Below, piece by piece: positions 1 to 8,751 of a stretch of DNA of 64,000 nt (positions are counted from its first letter, which is position 1; every line of letters starts with the position of its first letter). The notes beneath the pieces are model-generated. The model was given only the letters and a program-made list of their open reading frames with translations. It was not told where the DNA came from and did no database searches. The translations under genes and the position numbers were made by a program. Origin of the DNA: a virus; IMG/VR virus record IMGVR_UViG_3300007512_001664, positions 1 to 64,000 of that record, one strand, 5' to 3'.

Positions 1-576
1 ACCGGCGGTATTGTTATAACTTCAACGTCTACTGAGATTGAAGTACTTTGTGGAAAACCCGGTGTTCATAAAAATCAAAGATTCGAATGGGAGGATACTA
101 CTGTTTCACCATCAATAACATATTATGAGCATCAGCTTTATAAAAATCAGATAACACTAGAAGGTCATAATTTTAGCTCCGTACGTACAGTATTGTTAAG
201 TACAGTAGATGGTGAAGGATTTCCAACAGGTGATGCGGTGTGGGATGTACCAACTATCGATTATGGTCCGACAACTCCTAGTTTACTTTATAAAGCAACA
301 GATAAGACTAGTTTTACGTGGCATAATGGTGGAGCGACTATTAGTCCGGCGCTCCTTACTTGGCAGTTAAGTGAAACTGCTAAGACTAATGTTGAACATA
401 ATGTTGGAACGTATCGGTTAATAGATGATAAACATATATCTGTTTCTCTTCCAGTGTTTACTGAATTGTGTTACGTTAACGTTATAATAATGAACCCAAT
501 TAGTCTTGATAGTATACAATTGGATGTTACTACTAAAAATCATCCAAATCAATTATATGTGAGGTATTGGTCATGA
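1..576 (+). CDS. Fibre/surface structural protein with IPT/TIG-like repeat (5' end outside window)
   Basis: The frame is open from base 1, so the gene begins upstream of the window; 191 codons are visible. A segment around codons 55-68 (ITLEGHNFSSVRTVLLST) looks like an IPT/TIG-type beta-sandwich strand pair. Together with a later GGATISPAL motif it is shared with the protein at 2795-3289 (YFEGYNFDSLEGVMLST, GGATISPAL), so the two are paralogues flanking the protease-like gene. The stop overlaps the next start (ATGA). A virion surface or fibre role is inferred from its place beside head genes and its beta-rich composition. No enzymatic motif is visible. Confidence 0.6.
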   Translation, partial: TGGIVITSTSTEIEVLCGKPGVHKNQRFEWEDTTVSPSITYYEHQLYKNQITLEGHNFSSVRTVLLSTVDGEGFPTGDAVWDVPTIDYGPTTPSLLYKATDKTSFTWHNGGATISPALLTWQLSETAKTNVEHNVGTYRLIDDKHISVSLPVFTELCYVNVIIMNPISLDSIQLDVTTKNHPNQLYVRYWS

Positions 577-2792
577 GTTATAGTCATCAAGAATTCCAAC
601 TCATTAAAAAGAAAATCGCTGATTTGTCGAATTCTAATCCAAATTGGAAAGCGATGGGCTGGCAGTATAAGTACACAAACGGTGAGCGGACCGGAGATGT
701 AGGTATTACATTAATAGTAGAAAAAAAACTACCTTTAAATGAGATTAAAGGTAGTGATGTATTCCCGCAGAGTATTACTATACCTGGTGTGAGTGAACCA
801 GTAAAAACAGATGTTCAAGAAGGTGTTACTAATGTTAGAGCATGTATTCACGAAGAGGATGAGCTTACAAAGATTAGGGGTTTTAATGACAAAGAATTTT
901 GTCATCATTTTCCTCACCAGTGGTTTAATAGATTCCGGGAAGATTCATGGCTTCTGCCTGTAAGTGCGCATAAAGGTATTCATAGACCGGTAGTTGGTGG
1001 TATATCATTAGGCACTATACCGCCTCACGGTTATAGCTTTTTAAACGATTATAAAAAAATGAGCCATGGTACTGGTACTTTAGGAGGACTATGTATAGAT
1101 AGGGATGATAATACTGTGGTAGGAATTTCTAATAATCATGTTATCGGTAAAATGATGTTAATCGGTAATATGAATACGGATAATATAGAAAATGATGAGC
1201 CTCATGCAGCATATACTAGTAATGAAGGGTTGACTTATTATTCGTTTCTTTGTGCTAATGACACTACACCGTCACCCAATGAAACAAGATACCCGGTTTA
1301 TCAGCGATCATTTGCTGATAATTGGAAGGCGCATCACTACTTATACCAACCATATGCGGCAACGGACGTTTTTGAGTTTAACGGTACAGGAAAGCAAAAA
1401 TCTGAAATTGATAAATACAAGATAGGTACAGTAAAGCGAGTTTATCCTCTCTCACTTATTAATAATAAAATAGATGTTGCTATTTTTGCCCTTGAACAAC
1501 CCGATAATAATACTGTGGTAATACATAATTGGGGACCATATATTTCAGGAGCTAATACACGTATGATTTCTTCGGGTAGTAATTGGAGCAAAGGATCTTC
1601 GAATACTACTCTTACATATACTACAACAGATGACGAGTGGCGTGAAGCTGATGGAGGAGCTGTTTCGCAGAGAGCTTCATGGTATACTGTTCTTAATGTT
1701 AAATCAGGCGGAACAACGAATCAGTATGTTGAACTAGCTCCTTCACATTTTGTACCTGGTGCGCTTAAAGCATCTACTAGTTATAAAGTGTCGTTTTGGT
1801 ATAAATGGATTTCTAAATCAGAGAAAGGTAAAGTAACGCTTGGGGGAGAATCTGTCGCCCCAGACCTAGTATATCCATCAGTGAACCTCCCTTACTCAAG
1901 AGACGGTTTAGTCCAGGCAGCAGGTAAATGGTATGTATATGAAGCGAGAATTACTGTGCAGAGTAATACAAGCGAAGGGTTAAGAATTTATTTAAACACA
2001 GATAGTGGCAGCACTGACGATGAATTAATAATAACAAAGGTACATCTTATCGAGGACCCAGATGTGGTTAATGGTAATAATTTTGTCAATACATTATTTG
2101 ATAAAGATAAAAGCTGGAAGCAATTAAATTTAGCAAGACAAGATGAAGATATGGCTGACTCTGTTCAAGGAGTTTCTGCAATGGGCTTTGCAACTACTGC
2201 AGAAATAGATAGTTTAAAAGCCGGTGGTGTAAATGAAGGAGCACCGGTTTTTAAATCCGGTAGAACTACAGGCCCTATAGGGTATCCAGGTAGCGCAAAT
2301 ACAACAGCTGTTTGTCAGTTAAGTGTTGCGGATGTAGTATATTCAGCTACTGTAGGATACGGCGAAAAGATCGCGAAGCTTGGATTTGTTAACCAATTAA
2401 AGATAAGAGGTAAAGACAATCAACCAGTAGCTACTGAAGATGGTGATTCCGGTTCTTTCTGGTATGCCTTATTTAATGAAGGTAATTCCTCTTTATCTGC
2501 ATGGAAGGTTATTGGTCTTAATTTTGCTGGAGGTGATAGTGGTAGTGGAAGGTTCGCTGTTGCAAATAGAATAGATAATATATCAGAGATGTTTAGGTTA
2601 TCTGCATATAGGGGTGAAGATTTAGATATAGGATATAAAAATGTTGATATAAAAGTTGTAAATAGTAGGAGTGATGCAGTAACAGCAACTATAGGTGGTA
2701 ATATGTATTGGCAAGCAGGGTCTACTAATGACAAGGTTGCTCGGCATAACCCAGCGAACGGTCGTGGGGTGCCACCTCTTACGTATAGATAG
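573..2792 (+). CDS. Trypsin-like serine protease domain protein with inserted jelly-roll-like domain
   Basis: Encodes 739 aa. The ATG at 573 is chosen because it overlaps the previous stop (ATGA); a TTG six bases upstream is also in frame. A trypsin-fold catalytic triad is readable: His189 in SNNHVIG, Asp301 in IDVAIF and Ser626 in EDGDSGS. Asp-to-Ser spacing of about 325 residues is far longer than in ordinary trypsin-like enzymes. The excess, roughly residues 330-510, is beta-rich and resembles a carbohydrate-binding-type jelly roll (STSYKVSFWYKW, GKWYVYEARITV). The N-terminus (VGITLIVEKKLP) resembles bacterial Nal1-like trypsin-fold proteins. Its position between two paralogous fibre-like genes next to the portal suggests a virion component that may cleave or bind host-surface material. 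Activity is inferred. Confidence 0.7.
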   Translation: MSYSHQEFQLIKKKIADLSNSNPNWKAMGWQYKYTNGERTGDVGITLIVEKKLPLNEIKGSDVFPQSITIPGVSEPVKTDVQEGVTNVRACIHEEDELTKIRGFNDKEFCHHFPHQWFNRFREDSWLLPVSAHKGIHRPVVGGISLGTIPPHGYSFLNDYKKMSHGTGTLGGLCIDRDDNTVVGISNNHVIGKMMLIGNMNTDNIENDEPHAAYTSNEGLTYYSFLCANDTTPSPNETRYPVYQRSFADNWKAHHYLYQPYAATDVFEFNGTGKQKSEIDKYKIGTVKRVYPLSLINNKIDVAIFALEQPDNNTVVIHNWGPYISGANTRMISSGSNWSKGSSNTTLTYTTTDDEWREADGGAVSQRASWYTVLNVKSGGTTNQYVELAPSHFVPGALKASTSYKVSFWYKWISKSEKGKVTLGGESVAPDLVYPSVNLPYSRDGLVQAAGKWYVYEARITVQSNTSEGLRIYLNTDSGSTDDELIITKVHLIEDPDVVNGNNFVNTLFDKDKSWKQLNLARQDEDMADSVQGVSAMGFATTAEIDSLKAGGVNEGAPVFKSGRTTGPIGYPGSANTTAVCQLSVADVVYSATVGYGEKIAKLGFVNQLKIRGKDNQPVATEDGDSGSFWYALFNEGNSSLSAWKVIGLNFAGGDSGSGRFAVANRIDNISEMFRLSAYRGEDLDIGYKNVDIKVVNSRSDAVTATIGGNMYWQAGSTNDKVARHNPANGRGVPPLTYR

Positions 2793-2794
2793 AA

Positions 2795-3289
2795 ATGAGT
2801 AAATTTATTACATATAATGAGACATTGACTAGTGCTTTAACTGGAGGTACTACCTACGATCACAGAGAGTTATCTGGTCGTCCGACATTTACTGCTGGTA
2901 ATACATATATAACTCTTGCTTGTGGGTTTTCCGGTACTAGGTATTTTGAAGGTTATAATTTTGACTCTTTAGAAGGAGTGATGTTAAGCACAATCGGGGG
3001 GTTAGATATCCTTGGATTAGGTTCTTTAAATATTGCTGTGTCTAGTACTGTTTCTTCTCTTTCTTATCTTTCCGGAGGAGCAACAATTAGTCCGGCACTA
3101 ACTGGTTTTTTCCTATCCCAATCAGTTGAAGCTGGAACAGGAGGCACTTATACATTAAATAATTATAACGTTATGTCTGTTACGTTCCCGACAATAACTG
3201 CAACTGGTATTGTAGATGTAGTACCAATTAATCAAGCAGGGTTTGCGACATTATTAACAGATATAAACACAACAATAACAATTAATTAA
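2795..3289 (+). CDS. Fibre/surface structural protein, paralogue of the gene at the left edge
   Basis: Encodes 164 aa starting 2 nt after the protease-like gene. It shares YFEGYNFDSLEGVMLST and GGATISPAL with the partial protein at 1-576. It is rich in Thr, Ser and Gly with alternating hydrophobic strands, and has no signal peptide or membrane segment. The IPT/TIG-like segment and the context suggest a small beta-sandwich virion protein, perhaps a head or neck decoration or fibre. The two copies flanking one gene point to local duplication followed by insertion of the protease-like gene, or duplication around it. Confidence 0.55.
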   Translation: MSKFITYNETLTSALTGGTTYDHRELSGRPTFTAGNTYITLACGFSGTRYFEGYNFDSLEGVMLSTIGGLDILGLGSLNIAVSSTVSSLSYLSGGATISPALTGFFLSQSVEAGTGGTYTLNNYNVMSVTFPTITATGIVDVVPINQAGFATLLTDINTTITIN

Positions 3290-3290
3290 T

Positions 3291-5084
3291 ATGGCTGACG
3301 ACGGAAGAAAAGGAACATTCGGTAGAGGGTTACAAAAATTTATACAAAATAATTTACCCTACAGATCTCCTGCGGCAATTATAGATGACGTAACAGAAGA
3401 GAATCCTAAATTTAAAGACTTCTATAAGGCTGGGTCATTACGTAAAGAATTATTAGCCCAGCATTCTATTCTTGCTCCTAAGGCTCCGGAGTCGTCTCAT
3501 CCTGTAGGCTCGTTCCTAGCAGATAGGATGTATAATGAATTAATGTATGCTACACTCGATGTAGATAAGTACAGGCGTTTACGAGATTATAGGACAATGG
3601 CTCAGTTTGCTGAGGTAGCAGATGCATTAGATGAAATCTGTGATGATTTTCTCAATGAAGATGAACACGGAAATATAATTAATTTAGAATTAAGAGATGT
3701 AGTAGATTTTGATCCGTTAGTAAAAAAGCAACTTAATGATGAGTTTGGTAAATTTATTAATTTATTTGATATTAAAGAACGTGGTTGGGAATATGTGAGG
3801 TCGATGTTAGTTGACGGTGAGCTTTATTTTGAAAATATTATTCATGAGAAGCATGTTAAAGAAGGAATATTAGGTGTTATAAATGTTCCTACTCAAGCGA
3901 TAGATCCAGTGTATGATAACTATCAAAATATGCACATTAAAGCATATTTACTTAGAAAGGCTAAACATCATAAGGATGCAGAAGAACAATTTAATTCTCA
4001 TGGTGATAAAGATTTTATTCCGATGGAAAAAAATCAGATTACATATATAAATTCTGGTACGTGGAATGAAAATAAAACTTTTAGAATTCCGTTTATTGAG
4101 AATGCCCGTCGAGCATATAGACAGTTATCTTTAATTGAAGATTCAATTATTATATATCGATTAGTTCGTGCTCCAGAACGGTTAGTGTTTAATGTTGATG
4201 TTGGTAATATGAGCGCTCCAAAAGCTGAAGGATATATTCGACGGTTAATGCAAAATTATTGGAGTAAGAAAACATTTAGCTTAGATGATAATAAAAGAGT
4301 GGATTCATTTAATCCACAGTCTATTTTAGATGCCTATTGGTTCCCGAAGAGAGAAGGTAGTAATGGAACAGAAGTTAAAACACTACCCGGAGGTCAAAAT
4401 TTAGGCGAATTAGATGATTTAAACTATTTCGTTAAAAAGTTATATAAGGCTCTTAAGGTACCTACTAATCGAGTTGATTCTGAAACATCTCAATATAGTG
4501 CCGACGCGACTGTTTTGAGAGAGGAATTAAAGTTTGCTAATTTTATCGTCCGACTTCAACATCAATTTGCTATTGGCTTAAAAGATGCATTTATTACTCA
4601 TCTTAAATTAAAACGTATATGGAAAGATTTTGATTTAAGAGAAAACATATTTGATTTGACATTTACACCGCCACGTAATTATTTTGAATTACGTAGGCAA
4701 CAAATAATGGATCTCAAGCTCAACAATTTTACTAATGTTGTTGCTAATGAATCTATATCACAAGGATTTGGTCAAAAAGAATATCTCGGATGGACAGATG
4801 AGCAAATTAAAGCTAATAGAGAGTGGCTTAGAAAGGATGCAGCCTTACAGTTTGAACTAGATCAAATCAGAGGTGGCGGTCCTGACTGGGCTGTCGGTGG
4901 CGGTCCTGCTCCAGCTGCTGGAGGTGCGCCGATGCCCGCTCCAGGAGCTCCTGGAGCACCAGGTCCTGGTGATGATATTCCACCGGAAATTGGTACTGGT
5001 GCGCCTGCTGCTGGTGGTGGAGATACTGAAGCACCTACTCCTGAACCTACTGCTGGTGGCGAAACTTCAGCGTTGCCGACATAA
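3291..5084 (+). CDS. 20: Portal vertex protein (T4 gp20-like)
   Basis: Encodes 597 aa, longer than T4 gp20 (524 aa). The central region (SIIIYRLVRAPERLVFNVDV; later KVPTNRVD, a stem/wing-type segment) matches T4-like portals. The first 500 residues are the conserved portal. The last 80 or so are a low-complexity Pro-Ala-Gly-rich tail with Asp/Glu patches. In T4-like phages the dodecameric portal nucleates prohead assembly, carries the packaging motor and joins the neck. The following neck, gp4, gp21, gp22 and gp23 genes support the call. The Pro/Gly tail is an extension whose role I cannot assign. Confidence 0.92.
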   Translation: MADDGRKGTFGRGLQKFIQNNLPYRSPAAIIDDVTEENPKFKDFYKAGSLRKELLAQHSILAPKAPESSHPVGSFLADRMYNELMYATLDVDKYRRLRDYRTMAQFAEVADALDEICDDFLNEDEHGNIINLELRDVVDFDPLVKKQLNDEFGKFINLFDIKERGWEYVRSMLVDGELYFENIIHEKHVKEGILGVINVPTQAIDPVYDNYQNMHIKAYLLRKAKHHKDAEEQFNSHGDKDFIPMEKNQITYINSGTWNENKTFRIPFIENARRAYRQLSLIEDSIIIYRLVRAPERLVFNVDVGNMSAPKAEGYIRRLMQNYWSKKTFSLDDNKRVDSFNPQSILDAYWFPKREGSNGTEVKTLPGGQNLGELDDLNYFVKKLYKALKVPTNRVDSETSQYSADATVLREELKFANFIVRLQHQFAIGLKDAFITHLKLKRIWKDFDLRENIFDLTFTPPRNYFELRRQQIMDLKLNNFTNVVANESISQGFGQKEYLGWTDEQIKANREWLRKDAALQFELDQIRGGGPDWAVGGGPAPAAGGAPMPAPGAPGAPGPGDDIPPEIGTGAPAAGGGDTEAPTPEPTAGGETSALPT

Positions 5085-5092
5085 ATAATTAT
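5081..5092 (+). promoter_or_regulatory. Late promoter abutting a GTG start
   Basis: ATAAATAATTAT ends at the base before the GTG of the neck gene. It matches the T4 late -10 element (TATAAATA). There is no Shine-Dalgarno, and a start site about 6 nt after TAAATA would fall on the start codon. Confidence 0.6.
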
Positions 5093-6451
5093 GTGGCCAC
5101 TAGTACATGGACAGACACTTATTTAGACGCAGGAAGTCACCTATACTCTACATATCTTGCTAATTCAGTTGATACCTATCAAGAGCTAGCCGATAGGATA
5201 ACCTATGGTTTAGGCTATCCTACTATAAATCTCGAGTTACATGGTAATCAGATTTTTACTCATATAGCTCAATCGATAGAAATGTTTTCTAAGTTTGCTG
5301 GGTATACTTTAGAGCATTTAGTTGTTGATAGTTCTAAATACACTCGAGGTAAAGGATTAGATCTTAGTGAATTATTTCTTCTTACAAATGAATTGTCTGC
5401 TAATTATTCATTTCCTACTGATGGTAAAGCTGACGTAAAAACATCAGCTGGAGAAACTACACTATTACCCACACTTACAACAGCTACTATTTCTGGTGCT
5501 GGTTATGATACATATGGAGGAAAATTTACATCAGTATTTAAATTTGATTGTGGTGAGATTCCGACTTATCCATCTGAATATACATTTGTAGTTACATTGT
5601 CTGGTGAACCTGAATCAGTTCATGTAGTAAAATCTTTAATTACATGTACTTCGGCCAGCGGTGGTCCTGCCAGTGTTAGTATAACTCAATACGGGGATGT
5701 ATATACAACAGCACAAACAATAGTATCCGCTGTAAGCTCGCTTTCAGCTTCTGGATCCAACGTCGTACAAATTGGTCTTACTACGAGAGGTAACGAGTAT
5801 ACAAATGCGCTAGTTACTGCTACCCGGAAGAGTATGTTGAGTGACACTACTACTAGAGATGCCCTTACAGCAAGGAGTTGTAATATAGGATACTTTGACG
5901 GTCTTACTAGACAGCATAGAAAGGTAATAGACGTTTTTAGTTATGATGAATCGACCAGTAGTAGTTTAAATACGTTATTTACAATTGAGCAGACTTTAGC
6001 GCAACAAACTTATTTCAGCTATGCAATGGGTAACTATGGGTTTGATTTAATTAGCTGGTACATATTAAAGCAATGGTTAGAGACGCGTGAAAAAATGCTC
6101 TCAACGAAACGCTATTTTAAATTTGATGATGTTAGGCAACGGTTACTTATGATACCGGAACCTAAAACTGGAGAAAAGTTTTATGGTGTATTGAGTTGCT
6201 ATGTAGAAAAATCTCTCAGAGACTTAATTAAAGAGCCATGGGTGTATCAATATGCTACCGCATTAACTAAAATCACATTAGGCAGAGTAAGAGGTAAGTT
6301 CGGTAACGCTCAGTTGTTCGGTGGTACAGGGTTAGATGCTGGTATTTTACAGGAAGGGTTAGAGGAAAAGAAAGAATTAGAAGAAAGGCTCTTTACCGGT
6401 GCTACAGCTGGTTTTGGAGATTCAGACCCTCCAATGTTCTTCGTAGGCTAA
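5093..6451 (+). CDS. Neck protein, gp13-like
   Basis: Encodes 452 aa starting at GTG 5093. The ATG at 5091 is in another frame that stops early, so it is not the start. The N-terminal third (LGYPTINLELHGNQIFTHI, then a helical segment) resembles the T4-like neck pattern of a Leu-Gly-x-Pro turn, an ElxxxQI segment and a following helix. The C-terminus (ITLGRVRGKFG followed by LQEGLEEKKELEERL) is also typical of phage neck and connector proteins. The middle is beta-rich. The gene lies between the portal and gp4 genes and its stop overlaps gp4 (TAATG). I am fairly sure it is a neck/connector protein, less sure of one-to-one correspondence with T4 gp13. Confidence 0.6.
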   Translation: MATSTWTDTYLDAGSHLYSTYLANSVDTYQELADRITYGLGYPTINLELHGNQIFTHIAQSIEMFSKFAGYTLEHLVVDSSKYTRGKGLDLSELFLLTNELSANYSFPTDGKADVKTSAGETTLLPTLTTATISGAGYDTYGGKFTSVFKFDCGEIPTYPSEYTFVVTLSGEPESVHVVKSLITCTSASGGPASVSITQYGDVYTTAQTIVSAVSSLSASGSNVVQIGLTTRGNEYTNALVTATRKSMLSDTTTRDALTARSCNIGYFDGLTRQHRKVIDVFSYDESTSSSLNTLFTIEQTLAQQTYFSYAMGNYGFDLISWYILKQWLETREKMLSTKRYFKFDDVRQRLLMIPEPKTGEKFYGVLSCYVEKSLRDLIKEPWVYQYATALTKITLGRVRGKFGNAQLFGGTGLDAGILQEGLEEKKELEERLFTGATAGFGDSDPPMFFVG

Positions 6452-6912
6452 TGGCTCCTCATAAAAAAGGCGCATTTAAACAGGGTGTATATAGGCCTAT
6501 TAATAATAAAAAATTTCTTGGCAAGAAATATCCTCAATATAAAAGTTCTTGGGAATTACATTTTTTTAAGTGGTGTGATTATAATCCAAATGTACTTGAA
6601 TGGACTAGCGAGTGTGTTATAGTTCCTTATATAAGTCCTTTAGATTCTCGAACACATAGATATTATGTCGATAATACTTTAGTATTACAAGAGAGGAATA
6701 AAAAGGTAAAATACTTAGTAGAAATAAAGCCATATAGTCAGACTCAACGCCCGGTTATGAGAGGGAGAAAGAAGCGAAGTACATTTTTACATGAACAAGC
6801 TACATATGATGTTAATCAATCTAAGTGGAAAGCAGCAAAAAAATGGGCTGATGATCATGGATATAATTTTCTAATTCTTACAGAAAAGGAATTATTTAAC
6901 GGAAAAAAGTAA
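6451..6912 (+). CDS. 4: Head completion nuclease (T4 gp4-like)
   Basis: Encodes 153 aa, the same size as T4 gp4 (150 aa). Family features are SSWELHFFKWCDYNP near residues 32-46, EWTSE at 50-54, Asp74 in YYVDN, Glu91 and Lys93 in VEIKP, and a C-terminal ILTEKEL. The D...ExK arrangement is the PD-(D/E)xK/TnsA-like nuclease core. In T4, gp4 acts after DNA packaging, before neck and tail joining. The stop-start overlap (TAATG) couples it to the neck gene. Confidence 0.88.
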   Translation: MAPHKKGAFKQGVYRPINNKKFLGKKYPQYKSSWELHFFKWCDYNPNVLEWTSECVIVPYISPLDSRTHRYYVDNTLVLQERNKKVKYLVEIKPYSQTQRPVMRGRKKRSTFLHEQATYDVNQSKWKAAKKWADDHGYNFLILTEKELFNGKK

Positions 6913-6939
6913 GATAAACAATAAATATTTTATAGCGCT

Positions 6940-7602
6940 ATGGCCTTTAAATTGCTAGTAGAGAAAACGGACCCAACCGAGTTTGAATACATCGTAGAGG
7001 AAAAAAATAATAAATCTGAATCTAGATTATACATTAAAGGACCATATATGATGGCTTCTGAGGTTAATAAGAATAAACGAGTATACGATTTAGATAATAT
7101 GGTTCAAGAAGTATCTCGGTATCAAAAAGAAATGATTAAGACAGACCGAGCCATGGGTGAATTAAACCATCCTACTACAGCTGAGGTCGACTTAGAAAGA
7201 GCATGTCATATAGTTACCGAAATGAAACAAGACGGTAACATTTTTTATGGTAAGAGTAAAGTCCTACAAACACCATGTGGTACTATAGTAAAACAATTAG
7301 TAACAGATGGTGTGAGAGTTGGTATGTCATCAAGGGCATTAGGTAAGATTGATCAAGAACCTGATAGTGATGTTGGTCATGTTACTGAAATGAAGTTAGT
7401 TGCGATTGATTGTGTTGCAGATCCTTCTTATTCAGATGCCTTTGTTAACGGTATATTAGAGTCGAAGCAATGGATTTTAAATCATAGCGGACAATTTGAA
7501 GAGCATTTTGATAGGTTTGAAGAGAGTTTAAACAACTTACCACGTAAGGATGTCGATGAATACTTTAAGAATAAGTTCATTGAACTAATTCAAAACTTTT
7601 AA
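6940..7602 (+). CDS. 21: Prohead core protease (T4 gp21-like)
   Basis: Encodes 220 aa, close to T4 gp21 (212 aa). GELNHPTTAEVDLE contains the catalytic His (His77) and GVRVGMSSRALG the catalytic Ser (Ser130/131), as in the herpes-type prohead protease clan. In T4 this enzyme digests the scaffold and trims gp23 and the internal proteins after a Glu. The major capsid protein here has a plausible LRE/G site after Glu62, and several accessory proteins have similar N-terminal sites. A late promoter (ATAAATA at 6921-6927) precedes the gene. Confidence 0.92.
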   Translation: MAFKLLVEKTDPTEFEYIVEEKNNKSESRLYIKGPYMMASEVNKNKRVYDLDNMVQEVSRYQKEMIKTDRAMGELNHPTTAEVDLERACHIVTEMKQDGNIFYGKSKVLQTPCGTIVKQLVTDGVRVGMSSRALGKIDQEPDSDVGHVTEMKLVAIDCVADPSYSDAFVNGILESKQWILNHSGQFEEHFDRFEESLNNLPRKDVDEYFKNKFIELIQNF

Positions 7603-7620
7603 AAAAATTGTATAAATTAC

Positions 7621-7630
7621 TTAAATAATT
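7621..7630 (+). promoter_or_regulatory. Late promoter abutting the small core-protein start
   Basis: TTAAATAATT is followed directly by ATGATG. It matches the T4 late -10 motif with only three nt to the first ATG and no Shine-Dalgarno. Confidence 0.55.
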
Positions 7631-7777
7631 ATGATGGATCAAAATAAACAGATCAAATCGTTTATCGGTAATATTATTGATAAAAACTACGCCAATGCTA
7701 CTGCAGATCTAAAATCGGTTGTAGCAGAAAAACTTAAACAAAAAATAGCGAAAGCAACTAAAAAGGATTTATTTTAA
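7631..7777 (+). CDS. Small prohead core protein (gp67/gp68-like)
   Basis: Encodes 48 aa (MMDQNKQIKSFIGNIIDKNY at the N-terminus), helical and Lys-rich, ending KKDLF. A small core protein lies in the T4 head cluster near genes 20-22, and cyanophage relatives have a similar short helical protein between 21 and 22. The assignment rests on position, size and the pattern of a helix (KNYANA) followed by a VAEKLKQKIAKA helix. Either of the two consecutive ATGs could be the start. It ends 2 nt before gene 22. Confidence 0.6.
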   Translation: MMDQNKQIKSFIGNIIDKNYANATADLKSVVAEKLKQKIAKATKKDLF

Positions 7778-7779
7778 AC

Positions 7780-8664
7780 ATGAGCAATATATCTGATTTA
7801 CTTAAACAAGTAGGTAAAGACGTTCTCACAGAAGACAGTCTTAAACAAATTGAAACAGTGTTCAATGAAGCAGTTGAAAAAAAGGCCGATGACCGTGCTC
7901 AAATCGCGACAGAAGCGGCCCTTACAACTCAAGATGAAGAGCACTCTAAGAAGTTAGAACAGCTCCTGGAAGCTATAGATAAGGATCACACTAAAAAACT
8001 CACTAAAGTTGTTGAGGCAGTAGATCAAGATCGTGCACGTAAATTAAAGAATGTTGTTCAACGATACCGTACCGCTATTAATGAGGAAGCTGGGTCATTG
8101 AAAGACACTGTTGTTGAGTCAGTTTCAGATTATCTTGATTCATATATAGATGAAGCTATTCCTACTAAGACAATTGAGGAAGCTACAACAAATAAGAGAG
8201 CATTTACTTTATTAAGCGACATTCGCAAGATGCTTTCAGTTGATATGGCATTAGCTACTGAGTCTGTTAGGGATGCAGTTAAAGACGGGAAAGAGACTAT
8301 TGATGCTCAGAAGAAAGAACTTAATGAGCTCACTGAATCCCATAATGCAGTTTCAGAAGAACTAGAAAGTCTTAAAAAGGATCTCTATTTAGAGAAGAAG
8401 CTTACTGGTTTTGATGAAAAGAAAATGAATTTCGTAAGAAAGACTTTTGAAGATAAAGATCTTGCGTTTATTGAAGAGAACTTTGAGTACACAGTCAATA
8501 TTTTTGACAAGAAAGCTCAAGAATCTCTTGATTTGTTAAAAGAAGAGGCTATGACAGAGTCTAAGACTAAAGAAGCTAAGGTTGAGGTTGTTGAAGAGAA
8601 AGTAGAGCAACCCAAAACCGTAGCTAGTCATTATGCTCAAGAATTAGCTAATATGAGATTATAA
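7780..8664 (+). CDS. 22: Prohead scaffold core protein (T4 gp22-like)
   Basis: Encodes 294 aa, almost entirely helical and strongly charged. Heptad-like segments occur around residues 30-110 (EEHSKKLEQLLEAIDKDHTK) and 165-200. The place between gp21 and gp23, size (T4 gp22 is 269 aa) and composition fit the scaffold that fills the prohead and is destroyed by gp21. The C-terminal 30 residues are acidic and end in a helix (HYAQELANMRL), typical of T4-like scaffolds. Confidence 0.88.
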   Translation: MSNISDLLKQVGKDVLTEDSLKQIETVFNEAVEKKADDRAQIATEAALTTQDEEHSKKLEQLLEAIDKDHTKKLTKVVEAVDQDRARKLKNVVQRYRTAINEEAGSLKDTVVESVSDYLDSYIDEAIPTKTIEEATTNKRAFTLLSDIRKMLSVDMALATESVRDAVKDGKETIDAQKKELNELTESHNAVSEELESLKKDLYLEKKLTGFDEKKMNFVRKTFEDKDLAFIEENFEYTVNIFDKKAQESLDLLKEEAMTESKTKEAKVEVVEEKVEQPKTVASHYAQELANMRL

Positions 8665-8751
8665 AATCCATTTTAAATGTTGAGGTATATACTACCTGAT
8701 TCTCCAATGCAACGGAAACTATTATTATATAAATGAAAGGATATTACTATT

